Shown here piece by piece: positions 15,673 to 23,928 of a stretch of DNA of 64,000 bases. Where the stretch lies: positions 1 to 64,000 of the forward strand of contig NZ_JBGUAX010000001.1 of NCBI RefSeq assembly GCF_041821065.1, written 5' to 3'. The stretch comes from Egicoccus sp. AB-alg2 (GTDB lineage: Bacteria; Actinomycetota; Nitriliruptoria; Nitriliruptorales; Nitriliruptoraceae). The translations under genes were made by a program, and so were the position numbers. Numbering within the stretch: the stretch's first letter is position 1; every line of letters starts with the position of its first letter. The notes beneath the pieces are model-generated. The model searched no databases. It saw nothing but the letters and a program-made list of their open reading frames with translations, and was not told where the DNA came from.

Positions 15673-16617
15673 ATGACGCAGCAGCCGGCGGCCGCCGGCG
15701 CGTCGTCCGCCACGGGCGCACTCACCTCGAGATATATCGACCACCTGCGGGCGGAGCGCGGGCTGGCCCGCAACACCGTCGAGGCATACCGACGCGATCT
15801 CGACCGGTACGCCACCTACCTCGCGGAGGTCGGGCTCACCGATCCGCGTCAGGTGGCGCCGGACGACCTGCAGGCGTTCGTCGCCTGGTTGCGGCGCGCG
15901 CGGGTCGGGGACGGGCGGGCCTATGCGGAGTCGTCGGTCGCCCGCATGGTGGTCGCCGTCCGCGGCTTCCACCGGTTCCTCGCCCGGGAGGGGCTGGCGG
16001 CGGAGGACGTCGCCGCCGACCTCGGGACCCCCCGGGCGCCCCGGTCGCTGCCGAAGGCGCTTTCGGTCGCGGAGGTCGAACGGTTGCTCGCCGCGCCGGT
16101 CGGGTCCGAGCCGCTCGCGCTCCGCGACCGCGCCATCCTCGAGGTGCTGTACGGCGCCGGGCTCCGGATCAGCGAACTGACGGGACTCGACGTCGACGAC
16201 GTCGACCGCGTCGACCGGTTGGTCCGGGTCCGGGGCAAGGGCGACAAGGAACGCATCGTCCCGTACGGCGAACTCGCGGCGGTCGCCCTGGACGCGTGGA
16301 TAGTCCAGGCGCGCCCGACCCTCGCCGGCCGGACACCCGCGCTCTACCTCAACGCCCGCGGCGGCCGGCTGACCCGGCAGGGCGCGTGGAAGATCATCGT
16401 GGCGCATGCCGACCGGGTCGGCCTGGGGGAGCGCGTCTCCCCGCACACGTTGCGCCACTCGTTCGCGACCCACCTGCTCGACGGCGGGGCGGACGTGCGC
16501 GCGGTGCAGGAACTGCTCGGGCACGCCAGTGTCACCACGACCCAGATCTACACGCTGGTGAGTCGTGCCGCCCTGCGGCAGGTCTACGAACGGGCCCACC
16601 CCCGCGCGAAGCGCTGA
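15673..16617 (+). CDS. xerD: Tyrosine recombinase XerD
   Basis: Resolves chromosome dimers at dif together with a XerC partner or alone. The 314-residue protein has a SAM-like N-terminal core-binding domain (residues 15-105) and the catalytic domain with Arg165 (GAGLRISEL), HTLRH at 258-262, His284 (LLGHASVTTT) and the nucleophile Tyr293 (QIYTLV). Full length with all catalytic residues. ATG follows a GAGGGAG site. Its position next to NUDIX and upstream of parA is conserved in actinobacteria, so it is a housekeeping recombinase and not an island integrase. Confidence 0.95.
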   Translation: MTQQPAAAGASSATGALTSRYIDHLRAERGLARNTVEAYRRDLDRYATYLAEVGLTDPRQVAPDDLQAFVAWLRRARVGDGRAYAESSVARMVVAVRGFHRFLAREGLAAEDVAADLGTPRAPRSLPKALSVAEVERLLAAPVGSEPLALRDRAILEVLYGAGLRISELTGLDVDDVDRVDRLVRVRGKGDKERIVPYGELAAVALDAWIVQARPTLAGRTPALYLNARGGRLTRQGAWKIIVAHADRVGLGERVSPHTLRHSFATHLLDGGADVRAVQELLGHASVTTTQIYTLVSRAALRQVYERAHPRAKR

Positions 16618-16680
16618 CCGGGCGGCGTCGCCCCGCGGCCAGAGTTGCGGCCACTCCCCGGGGGACTCGGAGAGCGAGAC

Positions 16681-16746
16681 CTCCCGACGCTGGAAGAAAG
16701 CTCCTAAACCATCACTCGACACCACGCAGGTGTTCAGCGTCGGGGG
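16681..16746. other. Structured element, possible small RNA or cis element
   Basis: Bases 16681-16692 pair with 16735-16746 (12 pairs, one G-U). Inside, 16718-16723 pairs with 16729-16734 around an ACGCA loop, and 25 unpaired bases including AAGCTCCTAAACC lie on the left side. The purine/A-rich unpaired stretch in such GC-rich DNA is striking. I do not recognise it as RNase P RNA, tmRNA, SRP RNA or a named riboswitch. Strand is undetermined because the helix works on both. Confidence 0.4.
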
Positions 16747-17346
16747 CTCCACGAACCGGATCGGCTTCCAGGTCCTGGCAATGCTCCTACCTCGCGGCGC
16801 TCGTCGGGTGGTCGGCACGGCGGTCGTCGCGAGCGGACCTGATCGCGGGCCGCGTGGGCCGCGGTGCGCGGCCGGGTTCCGCGTCGGACGCGCAGCGCAG
16901 GCCGCGTTCCCGGCGGGCCGGGCCCGCGCGCGTGGCCGTGCTGTCGCGAGGGCGGTGGTCAGGCACTCGCTGGGCGAACCCGAGCCGGCCACGTGGGTGT
17001 TCGATCCCGGCCGACGCCGGGGGCAGACGGGCGAGGCCGACGAGCCGGCCCGGCTCCGGAGGCGCGTGCTTGCCGCGCCGGAGCGCGCGACCCGCGCGCC
17101 ACTACCGGAGGCGGAAGAGCGGCGCTCGCCATGACGGACCGGCCCAGTGCGGCGACGGGCGCGCGCGAACGCACAGGCACCGCTCGGCTCTCCCACACCA
17201 CGCCGACCACGATCGGCGCAGGGGTCGGCGTGCGCATCGGCGTTCGGACGGGCCCGGCGCGACGTGATCCAGGCAGCTGCTCCGGCAGGCCGCTGGAGCC
17301 TGGCCGCGCCAGTGGCCGCCACCGCCGATGTGCACAGACCGATGAA

Positions 17347-17374
17347 TCGTTCTATCGCTACGTCGACAGAACGA
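17347..17374. promoter_or_regulatory. Inverted repeat upstream of the parA promoter
   Basis: TCGTTCT (17347-17353) and AGAACGA (17368-17374) are a perfect 7-base inverted repeat with a 14-base spacer, ending 11 bases before the parA -35 box. The spacing of one to two helical turns suits a dimeric DNA-binding protein, perhaps an activator or the autoregulating ParA partner. Confidence 0.4.
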
Positions 17375-17385
17375 CAACGGTGTGA

Positions 17386-17414
17386 TTGTCCCGCCCTTCC
17401 GGCGAGGCTAGGGT
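17386..17414 (+). promoter_or_regulatory. parA promoter (TTGTCC-N17-TAGGGT)
   Basis: A -35 TTGTCC at 17386-17391 and -10 TAGGGT at 17409-17414 are 17 bases apart. Transcription would start near 17421, giving a leader of about 95 bases that contains a hairpin. Confidence 0.6.
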
Positions 17415-17475
17415 CCGGCGACCTCGCGTCGCCGTGTCCCTGCAGCGATGTGGCGAGAGAGCGTTTTGTCGATGA

Positions 17476-17496
17476 AGCGCCCCGTGCTGGGGCGCT
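17476..17496 (+). promoter_or_regulatory. Hairpin in the parA leader
   Basis: A perfect 8-base-pair stem (17476-17483 with 17489-17496), loop GTGCT, sits 9 bases before the AGGAGG ribosome site of parA. It could be a transcript-stabilising or attenuating element. Confidence 0.45.
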
Positions 17497-17515
17497 GCCC
17501 GCCGAAGGAGGAACC

Positions 17516-18397
17516 GTGTCGCAAGGTGCGGTCGAACCGACCATGCTCGGGGCTGACGCCGCCGCCAGCCTGCGGTCGCCACGCGACCAGCTGCGGCCCG
17601 GTGGCGGGCCGGAGAAGCGCCAGCCCGCGCGCGTCATCGCGATGGCGAACCAGAAGGGCGGCGTGGGCAAGACGACCACGACGATCAACCTCGGAGGGGC
17701 GCTCGCCGAGCTCGGTCAGCGGGTTCTGCTCATCGACATGGACCCGCAGGGATCGCTCGGGGTCGGCCTCGGCATCGAGCCGCACGCCCGGCAGGCGACC
17801 GTCTACAACCTGCTCATGCAGGACGGCACCACCCTCGACGACGCGTTGGTGGAGTCGCGGATGGAGGGCATGCACCTGCTGCCCGCCAACATCGACCTCG
17901 CCGCGGCCGAACTGCTGCTGGTCCAGGAGGTCGCGCGCGAGCAGGCCCTGCAGCGCGTCGTGGACCGGCTCCGGTACCGCTACGACCACATCCTGATCGA
18001 CTGCCCACCCAGCCTGGGGCTGCTCACGATCAACGGGCTCACGGCGGCCGACGGCGTCATCATCCCCCTGGAGTGCGAGTACTTCGCGCTCCGGGGCATG
18101 TCGCTGCTGATGCAGACCCTCGAGCGGGTCCGTGACCGCCTCAACCCTCGACTCGAGCTCGAGGGCATCGTGGCGACCATGTTCGACGCACGGACGCTCC
18201 ACACCAGGGAAGTCCTGGAACGTGTCCGTGACGCGTTCGGTGGCGCCGTGTTCGAGACGACGATCAACAAGACGATCCGGTTCGCCGAGGCACCGGTCGC
18301 CGGCGAGCCGATCCTCAGCTACGCCGGGCGCTCCCGGGGGGCCGAGGCCTATCGCCAGCTCGCCAAGGAGGTCCTCCAGCGTGAACCGTCGAGCTAG
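17516..18397 (+). CDS. parA: ParA/Soj-family chromosome-partitioning ATPase
   Basis: A 293-residue Walker-type ATPase. The deviant Walker A KGGVGKTT is at 47-54, preceded by an unconserved 38-residue N-terminal stretch; DMDPQGSLGVGLG and LIDCPPSLGLLTING follow. These proteins bind DNA with ATP and move cargo in response to a ParB-like partner. GTG start with AGGAGG 5 bases upstream. No parB is adjacent; instead a small ribbon-helix-helix gene overlaps the 3' end. In mycobacteria the equivalent gene (Rv1708) sits directly before scpA, so it is likely the scpAB-linked ParA homologue and not the origin-proximal ParA. Confidence 0.92.
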   Translation: MSQGAVEPTMLGADAAASLRSPRDQLRPGGGPEKRQPARVIAMANQKGGVGKTTTTINLGGALAELGQRVLLIDMDPQGSLGVGLGIEPHARQATVYNLLMQDGTTLDDALVESRMEGMHLLPANIDLAAAELLLVQEVAREQALQRVVDRLRYRYDHILIDCPPSLGLLTINGLTAADGVIIPLECEYFALRGMSLLMQTLERVRDRLNPRLELEGIVATMFDARTLHTREVLERVRDAFGGAVFETTINKTIRFAEAPVAGEPILSYAGRSRGAEAYRQLAKEVLQREPSS

Positions 18398-18749
18398 CCT
18401 GCCCGGCGCGGACGAGTTGTTCCGCGCCACGTCCGGCCGCGACGAGCGTCCCGGCAGCGAGGAACGTTCGCGCCGTGACGAGCCCCGGGGCCGTGCCCGG
18501 CTCTCGCCCGCCCCGGACCCGGCGGCCGACGCGCCGGAGGCCTCGGGCCGTGTCCGTCACGACCAGAAGATCACGGTCTATCTGACGGCCCAGGAGCTCC
18601 TCGACCTCGAACAGGCGCGCCTGCGGCTGCGGGCCGAGTTCGACATCGCCGTGGACCGCGGTCGCATCGTGCGCGAGGCCGTGGCCGAGTTGCTCCAGGA
18701 GCTCCACGAACGCGGACCCGATGCCGCCGTGGTGCGCCGTCTCAGCTGA
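18381..18749 (+). CDS. Small ribbon-helix-helix-like partner of ParA
   Basis: A 122-residue protein whose GTG start overlaps the end of parA by 17 bases, so translation is coupled. Residues 1-55 are charged and disordered; the C-terminal part has KITVYLTAQELLDLEQARLR followed by a helix ending REAVAELLQELHER, the strand-helix-helix outline of CopG/RHH DNA-binding proteins. Small RHH proteins serve as centromere-binding partners and autorepressors of ParA in plasmids, so it may be the cargo or DNA adaptor here. That role is inference; no published function is known to me. Confidence 0.65.
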   Translation: MNRRASLPGADELFRATSGRDERPGSEERSRRDEPRGRARLSPAPDPAADAPEASGRVRHDQKITVYLTAQELLDLEQARLRLRAEFDIAVDRGRIVREAVAELLQELHERGPDAAVVRRLS

Positions 18750-18818
18750 GACGCCGCATCGCAGCCGCGGGGCACGCGCCGGCTGCCGGCCTTCGGCATC
18801 GACGAACAGGTGATCGCC

Positions 18819-20159
18819 ATGTCGACACTCGAGATCCCGGTCCTCATCGCCCGCAAGCGTGACGGTGGCGAGCTCGGCCGCGAGCAGCTGCTGGGATTCG
18901 TGGCGGCCTACCTGTCCGGCGAGGTCGAAGACGCCCAGATGGCGGCCTTCCTCATGGCGGGTGTGATCCGTGGGTTCACGCGTGACGAGGCGGTCACCCT
19001 GACCGAAGCGCTGCTCGACTCGGGCGAGCGGATCGATCTCACCGGGCTGCGCGGCCCCACGGTCGACAAGCACTCCACGGGCGGGGTGGGGGACACCACC
19101 ACGCTCGTGGTCGGGCCGCTGCTGGCCGCCGCGGGCTGTCAGGTGGCGAAGCTGTCGGGGCGCGGGCTCGGCCACACCGGCGGCACGCTCGACAAGCTCG
19201 AGGCCATCCCGGGGTTGCGGGTCGACCTCGCTCCGGACGAACTGCACGATCAGGTCGAGCGCATCGGCCTCGCCGTCGCGGCCGCGACGCAGGACCTGGT
19301 GCCGGCCGACAAGCGCCTGTACGCGCTGCGTGACGTGACCGGCACGGTCGCGAGCCCGGCGCTGATCGCGTCCAGCGTGATGTCGAAGAAGCTGGCTGGC
19401 GGGGCCCAGCACGTGCTGCTCGACGTCAAGGCCGGCAGCGGCGCCTTCATGGAGGACATCGACGAAGCGCGGGCGCTGGCGGAGCTCTGCGTGCAGATCG
19501 GCGAGGCACACGGCCGCCGGACGGGCGCGCTGGTGACCGACATGTCGCAGCCGCTCGGCGATGCGGTGGGCAACGCCCTGGAGGTGGGCGCGGCCGTGGA
19601 GATCCTGCGGGGTGAACGCAGCGGCCGCCTGCGCGACCTCTCGGTCGAGTTGGCGGCCGCGATGCTCGTCCTGACGGGGATCGAACCCGACGCGGCTCGC
19701 GCCCGCGTCGACCAGCTCCTGGGTGAAGGGGCTGCACTGGAAACGTTTAGGGAGTTCGTGACGGCGCAGGGTGGCGACCCTGCGGTCGCAGACCGGCCCT
19801 GGGAAGTACTGCCAGCTGCACCGATCGTCGCCGAATGGCGCCCCGGCGCCGGCGTGGTCGCCGGCTTCCAGTGCCGGCGCCTCGGCGAACTGGCCGCGCT
19901 GCTCGGGGCCGGTCGCCAGCGGCAGGGCGACCAACTCGATCTCGCCGTGGGACTCGAGGTGCTGCCCCGGATCGGCGACCCGGTCGCCGACGACGAGGTG
20001 GTCGTCCGTGTGCACGCCCGTCGGCAGGAGGACGCCGACCGCGTCCTGGCCGAGCTCGACGGTGCCGTGCAGTTCGCGCAGGGCTCGGTGCCGACCGTGC
20101 CCCTGGTCCACGCACACGTCGGGCTGGCGGGCGACCCATCCGCGGCCTCACCTGCGTGA
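18819..20159 (+). CDS. deoA: Thymidine/pyrimidine-nucleoside phosphorylase
   Basis: Cleaves thymidine with phosphate to thymine and 2-deoxyribose 1-phosphate in nucleoside salvage. The 446-residue protein has the family signature SGRGLGHTGGTLDKLEAIPG, the phosphate loop KHSTGGVGDTTTL near residue 84, SSVMSKKLAGGAQHVLLDVK, and the C-terminal barrel-sandwich domain ending about residue 430. ATG after an AGGTGA site was preferred over a GTG 9 bases earlier. No other deo gene is adjacent; it ends convergently against the response regulator, 103 bases away. Confidence 0.92.
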   Translation: MSTLEIPVLIARKRDGGELGREQLLGFVAAYLSGEVEDAQMAAFLMAGVIRGFTRDEAVTLTEALLDSGERIDLTGLRGPTVDKHSTGGVGDTTTLVVGPLLAAAGCQVAKLSGRGLGHTGGTLDKLEAIPGLRVDLAPDELHDQVERIGLAVAAATQDLVPADKRLYALRDVTGTVASPALIASSVMSKKLAGGAQHVLLDVKAGSGAFMEDIDEARALAELCVQIGEAHGRRTGALVTDMSQPLGDAVGNALEVGAAVEILRGERSGRLRDLSVELAAAMLVLTGIEPDAARARVDQLLGEGAALETFREFVTAQGGDPAVADRPWEVLPAAPIVAEWRPGAGVVAGFQCRRLGELAALLGAGRQRQGDQLDLAVGLEVLPRIGDPVADDEVVVRVHARRQEDADRVLAELDGAVQFAQGSVPTVPLVHAHVGLAGDPSAASPA

Positions 20160-20262
20160 ACGCGTCCAGGTCGTCGCTGACGCGCGCTGGCGCCTCGGAG
20201 CAGGGTCCGGCATCTGGCGGTCACCACCAATCGGTGCCACGGAGGTCCCGGCGCGCCTGGTG

Positions 20263-20904
20263 TCAGCTCCGCGAGGTGACCAGCCCCCGTCGATAGGCCT
20301 CGGCAACGGCCTGCGCCCCGGTCTCGACGCCGAGCTTGTGGTAGACGGCGGTGAGATGGTTCTTCACGGTCTTCACCGACAGCTCGAGAGACGTCGCGAT
20401 CTCGCCCGGGCGCAACCCGCGCGCCAGGGCGAGCAGGACGTCGCGCTCGCGGCTGGTCAGTGCCGCCGGTGCCACCTCACGTCGCGCCGCCAGGGCCGTG
20501 GCCCGGTCGGCGACGTTCGAGCTGACGTAGCGCTGCCCGTCGCCCAACCGACGGACGGCGTCGAGCAGCTCGTCGACCGGGGCCGACTTCGACACGAAGC
20601 CCTCGGCGTCCAGTGCCAGGACCTGACGCAGACTGGCCTCGTCGTCGTGCATGGTCAGGAACAGGATCCGGACCTCGGGAGACTCCCGGCGGACCTGCTC
20701 GGCGGTCGAGAAGCCGTCGCGGCCCGGCATCGCAATGTCCAGCAGCAGCAGGTCGGGCGCCGCCCCGCGGACGGCGGCGATGGCACCGGGGCCGTCGGAC
20801 GCCTCGGCCACGACGCGCACGCCGTCGGCCTGCGCCAGCGCCTTGACCACGCTCTGCCGGACCAACGTGTGGTCGTCGGCGACCACCACCCGTAGCTGAC
20901 TCAA
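20263..20904 (-). CDS. NarL/FixJ-family response regulator
   Basis: A 213-residue two-component regulator. The receiver has the acidic pair ADDH at 9-12, the phospho-acceptor Asp56 (LLLLDIAMPG) and the Lys in SKSAPVDE near 106; a LuxR-type helix-turn-helix spans about 145-205 (LTSRERDVLLALARGLRPGE, VKTVKNHLTAVYHKLGV). It starts at TTG with GGGAGG 6 bases upstream, and the TTG overlaps the kinase stop as TTGA. Regulated genes are unknown; the divergent membrane-protein gene at 22690 is a candidate target. Confidence 0.93.
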   Translation of the reverse strand: MSQLRVVVADDHTLVRQSVVKALAQADGVRVVAEASDGPGAIAAVRGAAPDLLLLDIAMPGRDGFSTAEQVRRESPEVRILFLTMHDDEASLRQVLALDAEGFVSKSAPVDELLDAVRRLGDGQRYVSSNVADRATALAARREVAPAALTSRERDVLLALARGLRPGEIATSLELSVKTVKNHLTAVYHKLGVETGAQAVAEAYRRGLVTSRS

Positions 20905-22553
20905 CGTGGCCTCCCGGACGTGCGTGTGGCCTGGGTTGACGTCGGGCAGCGCAGGTGGACCACGGTGCCGCCGCCGACACGCGGGCGAACTGCCAGCGAG
21001 CCGCCGAGCAGACTCGCACGTTCGCGCATGGTGCGCATCCCGACACCGCCGCCCGCCTGGGGGGAGCGGTCCGTCAGCCCGACGCCGTCGTCCTCGACGG
21101 TCAACTCCAGCACCGAAGTGTCGCGTTCGAGGGTCACCGTCACGCGCTCCGCGGCCGCGTGGCGAACGGCGTTCGACAGCGCCTCCTGTGCGACCCGCAG
21201 CACCTGCTCGGCACGCTCGGAGGCGACCGGTGCGCGGCCGTACGACACGAACTCGAGCGTGGGCCCGGTGGCCGACGTCAATCGATCGACATGTCGACGA
21301 AGCTGTACGTCGATGTCTCCCTCCGTCGGCAGGCGCAGGTCCGTGATCGTGGCCCGCAGCTCCTCCAGCGTGTGTCGCGCCAGCCGCGCCAGGCGCGCGA
21401 GCTCGGCGTCCTCCGGCGCCAGCGTGGCCGTCAGCGCCCGGAGCTCGAGTTCCATGCTGAGGTGGGCCAGCGACTGCGCGACGCCGTCGTGGAGGTCTCC
21501 CGCGAGCCGGCGCCGTGCGGCGTCCGCGGCGCGCGACTGCGTGCCGTCGAACAGCCTGGCGTTGTCCAGTGCCAGGCCCCCGTCCGCGGCGATCGACGCC
21601 AGCCGGGGGCGCAGCGCCCGGCCGCGGTCGAGGTCGTCGAAGCCGACCAACAGCACCCCGGCGAGGGAGTGCGCGGTCCCCAGCGCGAGCACCGTCCAGT
21701 GCCGTGCCGCGGCCGTCGCCGGCCGCAGGGCGGCCGGCAGTGCCTGCGGGGTGAGGAAACGCGCCCCGGACGCCGAGGTGGCCGCCCTCCCGCGCAGTTC
21801 GTCCAGCCGGACCCGCCGACCGGCGCCGGGGGCGAGGCCGGCGGCGGCGGCCGGCTCCAGCAGCCCGTGTTCCTCGACGAGTACGAGGACCGCCCGCGGG
21901 CCGGCCAGCGCCCGCACCTCGGCGACCAGTGCGGCCGACACCGTGGCGACGTCCAGCCCACCCGGCAGGTGGTCGGCCATGCTGCGCAGCGAGGACAGCA
22001 GTCGGTTGGCGGTCTGGAGCACGATCCGGTCCCGGTCGGACCGCTCGTACACGACCTGGACCACCGACGCCGCGGTGGCGCCGACCGCCGGGAAGAGCAG
22101 CGCCGTGGCGAGCCCGCCGCTGACCCCCAGGTCGGGCAGTCGACCGACGGCGGCGAGGCTCGCCACCAGCGCCAGCCCCAACGTGGCCCCCGCGGCCGTG
22201 CCGCCCCGCAGGCCGAACGCCGCCCCGGAGCGGACCGCACCGTGCAGCAGGAACGGCAGGAGCGGCAGGACCTGACCACGGGTGAGTGCCGTGAGGACGA
22301 CACCGGCAGCCACGTCCGCCATCGGCTGCCACGCCGTGCGGGGGAGGGCGGTCGTGAGCGCGACGTAGCCGGCCAGCGCGCCGACGACGCCCGCGGCGAG
22401 GTCGACGCCGGCCAGCGTCGCCAGCAGCGGCGTGAGTGCCGCGGCGCCGAGCCGGATCCAGTCCTCGCTGTCCAGGCGCGGAAGGCCCGGCCGCGGGCGG
22501 CCTGCCGCCAGGGTCGAAACGCCCCGAGCGAGGCCCTGGTCCGGGTCTCGCAC
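20901..22553 (-). CDS. Membrane sensor histidine kinase (NarL-type, GAF)
   Basis: A 550-residue sensor kinase. About five hydrophobic helices fill residues 32-165, followed by a GAF-like domain at about 190-345, then the HisKA_3 dimerisation helix with the phospho-acceptor His355 (AGDLHDGVAQSL) and an HATPase domain (EALSNAVRHAAAERVTV, DDGVGL, GGGVGMRTMRERA). GTG start follows GGAGGG at 5 bases. It is translated just before and coupled with the response regulator. The helices probably sense a membrane or cell-envelope signal; the ligand is unknown. A TATCCT -10 box is on the complement of 22650-22655. Confidence 0.9.
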   Translation of the reverse strand: MRDPDQGLARGVSTLAAGRPRPGLPRLDSEDWIRLGAAALTPLLATLAGVDLAAGVVGALAGYVALTTALPRTAWQPMADVAAGVVLTALTRGQVLPLLPFLLHGAVRSGAAFGLRGGTAAGATLGLALVASLAAVGRLPDLGVSGGLATALLFPAVGATAASVVQVVYERSDRDRIVLQTANRLLSSLRSMADHLPGGLDVATVSAALVAEVRALAGPRAVLVLVEEHGLLEPAAAAGLAPGAGRRVRLDELRGRAATSASGARFLTPQALPAALRPATAAARHWTVLALGTAHSLAGVLLVGFDDLDRGRALRPRLASIAADGGLALDNARLFDGTQSRAADAARRRLAGDLHDGVAQSLAHLSMELELRALTATLAPEDAELARLARLARHTLEELRATITDLRLPTEGDIDVQLRRHVDRLTSATGPTLEFVSYGRAPVASERAEQVLRVAQEALSNAVRHAAAERVTVTLERDTSVLELTVEDDGVGLTDRSPQAGGGVGMRTMRERASLLGGSLAVRPRVGGGTVVHLRCPTSTQATRTSGRPR

Positions 22554-22628
22554 GTTGCCCTCCGACGTGGAACTGCCTGCGGCGTCGATCACGGGACCGG
22601 CCCGTGTCGCCGGGCCGTCGTCGCCTCG

Positions 22629-22658
22629 TTGACCCGTGTCGCGGGCGGAAGGATACTC
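22629..22658 (+). promoter_or_regulatory. Promoter (TTGACC-N18-GATACT) of the proline-rich membrane protein
   Basis: A -35 TTGACC at 22629-22634 and -10 GATACT at 22653-22658 with an 18-base spacer. The -10 overlaps the oppositely oriented TATCCT of the kinase gene, so the two divergent promoters may interfere or share a regulator. Confidence 0.5.
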
Positions 22659-22689
22659 CTGCACCCTTCTGTCTCGTCGAGGAGCAACC

Positions 22690-23928
22690 GTGCCCGCCGT
22701 CGGAGCCTCCTGGCTGCTGCGCGCCGACGGCCCGCCGCCTCCGCCCCCCGGCTCCGGCGGACCTGGCCCGTCGCCCTGGCGGCCCCCGGAAGCCGACCCG
22801 TCCGGTGCCCCGCGCCCATGGCAGGGTCCGGCGGGAGGTCCGCCTCCGGGCGGACGCCCGGGTGGGGCTCCGCCGGGCGGCGGAGGCGGTCCGTGGGGCC
22901 CGGCTCCCGGTGGAGGCGGCGGCCCGTGGGGCCCACCCCCGGGCGGGCCGCAAGGACCGCCCCCGGGTGGTGGGGGTCCGTGGGGCCCGGCCCCGGGTGG
23001 CCCGCCGCCGGGCGCACCCTTCGCGCCGCCGCCCGGCGCGCCGGGGCACCTGCTGCCGCTGCGCCCGCTCGCGGCCGGCGACGTCCTCGACGGCGCGATC
23101 ACGATCCTGCGCCGCGGCTTCGGCGTGCTGGCGGCGATCATCCTGCTCGTGCACGGCCCGTACCAGCTGGTGGCGGCGCTGGCCCTGGACCGGGTCCTGC
23201 CGGAGTTCGGCGATCCCGACGCCTTCGCGCAGTTCTTCGGTGGCGAGGTGGCCGTCGACCTGCTCCAGCGGATCGTGCTCGTGGGCGGCCTCAGCGCCAT
23301 CATCGGCCTGCTGGTGCACGTGCTGGTCGGGGGGGCGGTCGTCTCGGCCATCCTCGAACTCGACCACGGCCGCCCGTCGCGTGCCGCGCCGGCCCTGCGG
23401 CGCAGCTTCCAGGTGTCGGGCGGCACGCTCGGCGCCAGCGTGCTCGGCATCGTCACGGCCGTGATCGTGGGCGTCATGGTGATGGTGCTGATCGCCCTGC
23501 TGGCCGTGGCGGTGCCGCCGCTCGGGATCCTGCTGGGGCTCGCGAGCCTGCCACTGCTCGCGGGCATCGCGATCGCCGTCGTGTACCTCGTCCTGCCCGT
23601 GGCGGTCGTGGAGGAGACCGGCCCACTGCGCACGCTCTCCCGCGCGTGGTGGGTGCTGCGCCGTCGGTTCTGGTGGGTGCTCGGCGTGACCTCGCTGGCC
23701 GTCCTGCTGGTCGGGGCGATCTCCTTCGGTGTGCAGATGCTCCTGCTGCTGCTCGCCGGGCTCGCCGGCCCGCTCGGGTTCCTGGTCGAGGCCGCCGCCG
23801 GCACGTTGAGCGCGCTGATCTCGGTCCCGGTCACGGTCGGGGCCGCCCTGCTGCTCTACCACGACGCCCGCATCCGCGGCGAGGGCTACGACCTGCGGGC
23901 CCGCGCGCAGGGCCGGCCGTGGGGTTGA
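22690..23928 (+). CDS. Membrane protein with Pro/Gly-rich N-terminal repeats
   Basis: A 412-residue integral membrane protein. Residues about 10-115 are Pro/Gly-rich with repeats of GPWGP separated by PGGGG, predicted unstructured and cytoplasmic. From about 120 to 400 there are some six hydrophobic helices with the motif LAAGDVLDGAITILRRGFGVL and later RTLSRAWWVLRRRFWWVLGV, resembling the YciC/glycerophosphodiester phosphodiesterase membrane-domain family. No catalytic domain is present. It is first in a tightly overlapped operon with DUF4129 and DUF4350 genes and the MoxR cluster. Proline-rich tails often recruit partners; a role in envelope stress is inference from context. Confidence 0.8.
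   Translation: MPAVGASWLLRADGPPPPPPGSGGPGPSPWRPPEADPSGAPRPWQGPAGGPPPGGRPGGAPPGGGGGPWGPAPGGGGGPWGPPPGGPQGPPPGGGGPWGPAPGGPPPGAPFAPPPGAPGHLLPLRPLAAGDVLDGAITILRRGFGVLAAIILLVHGPYQLVAALALDRVLPEFGDPDAFAQFFGGEVAVDLLQRIVLVGGLSAIIGLLVHVLVGGAVVSAILELDHGRPSRAAPALRRSFQVSGGTLGASVLGIVTAVIVGVMVMVLIALLAVAVPPLGILLGLASLPLLAGIAIAVVYLVLPVAVVEETGPLRTLSRAWWVLRRRFWWVLGVTSLAVLLVGAISFGVQMLLLLLAGLAGPLGFLVEAAAGTLSALISVPVTVGAALLLYHDARIRGEGYDLRARAQGRPWG

Larger units (their letters stand above)
16618..17515. other. 898-base gap before parA without a convincing gene
   Basis: No reading frame here has the codon pattern or domain content of the neighbours; the open frames are chance products of the high GC. The left part holds a structured element (16681-16746) and a repeated GCTCCTA (16700-16706, 16783-16789). 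The middle, about 16800-17340, shows nothing I can name. The right end carries an inverted repeat, the parA promoter and a leader hairpin. The part around 16660-16800 is less GC-extreme than its surroundings (for example GAAGAAAGCTCCTAAACC), as expected for an RNA gene. Confidence 0.6.

Noticed and set aside
15673-16617. Phage or island integrase
   Set aside because: The protein is full-length XerD in its conserved neighbourhood, with no att site, tRNA or phage genes next to it.
16760-16800. Resemblance to the fluoride riboswitch 3' part (ATGCTCCTACC)
   Set aside because: The required 5' GGnGATGG and ACCGCC parts are missing and no crcB-type gene follows.
16800-17340. Possible protein gene in the middle of the gap before parA
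   Set aside because: Open frames on both strands are Arg/Ala/Pro-rich without domains, ribosome sites or the codon pattern of neighbouring genes.
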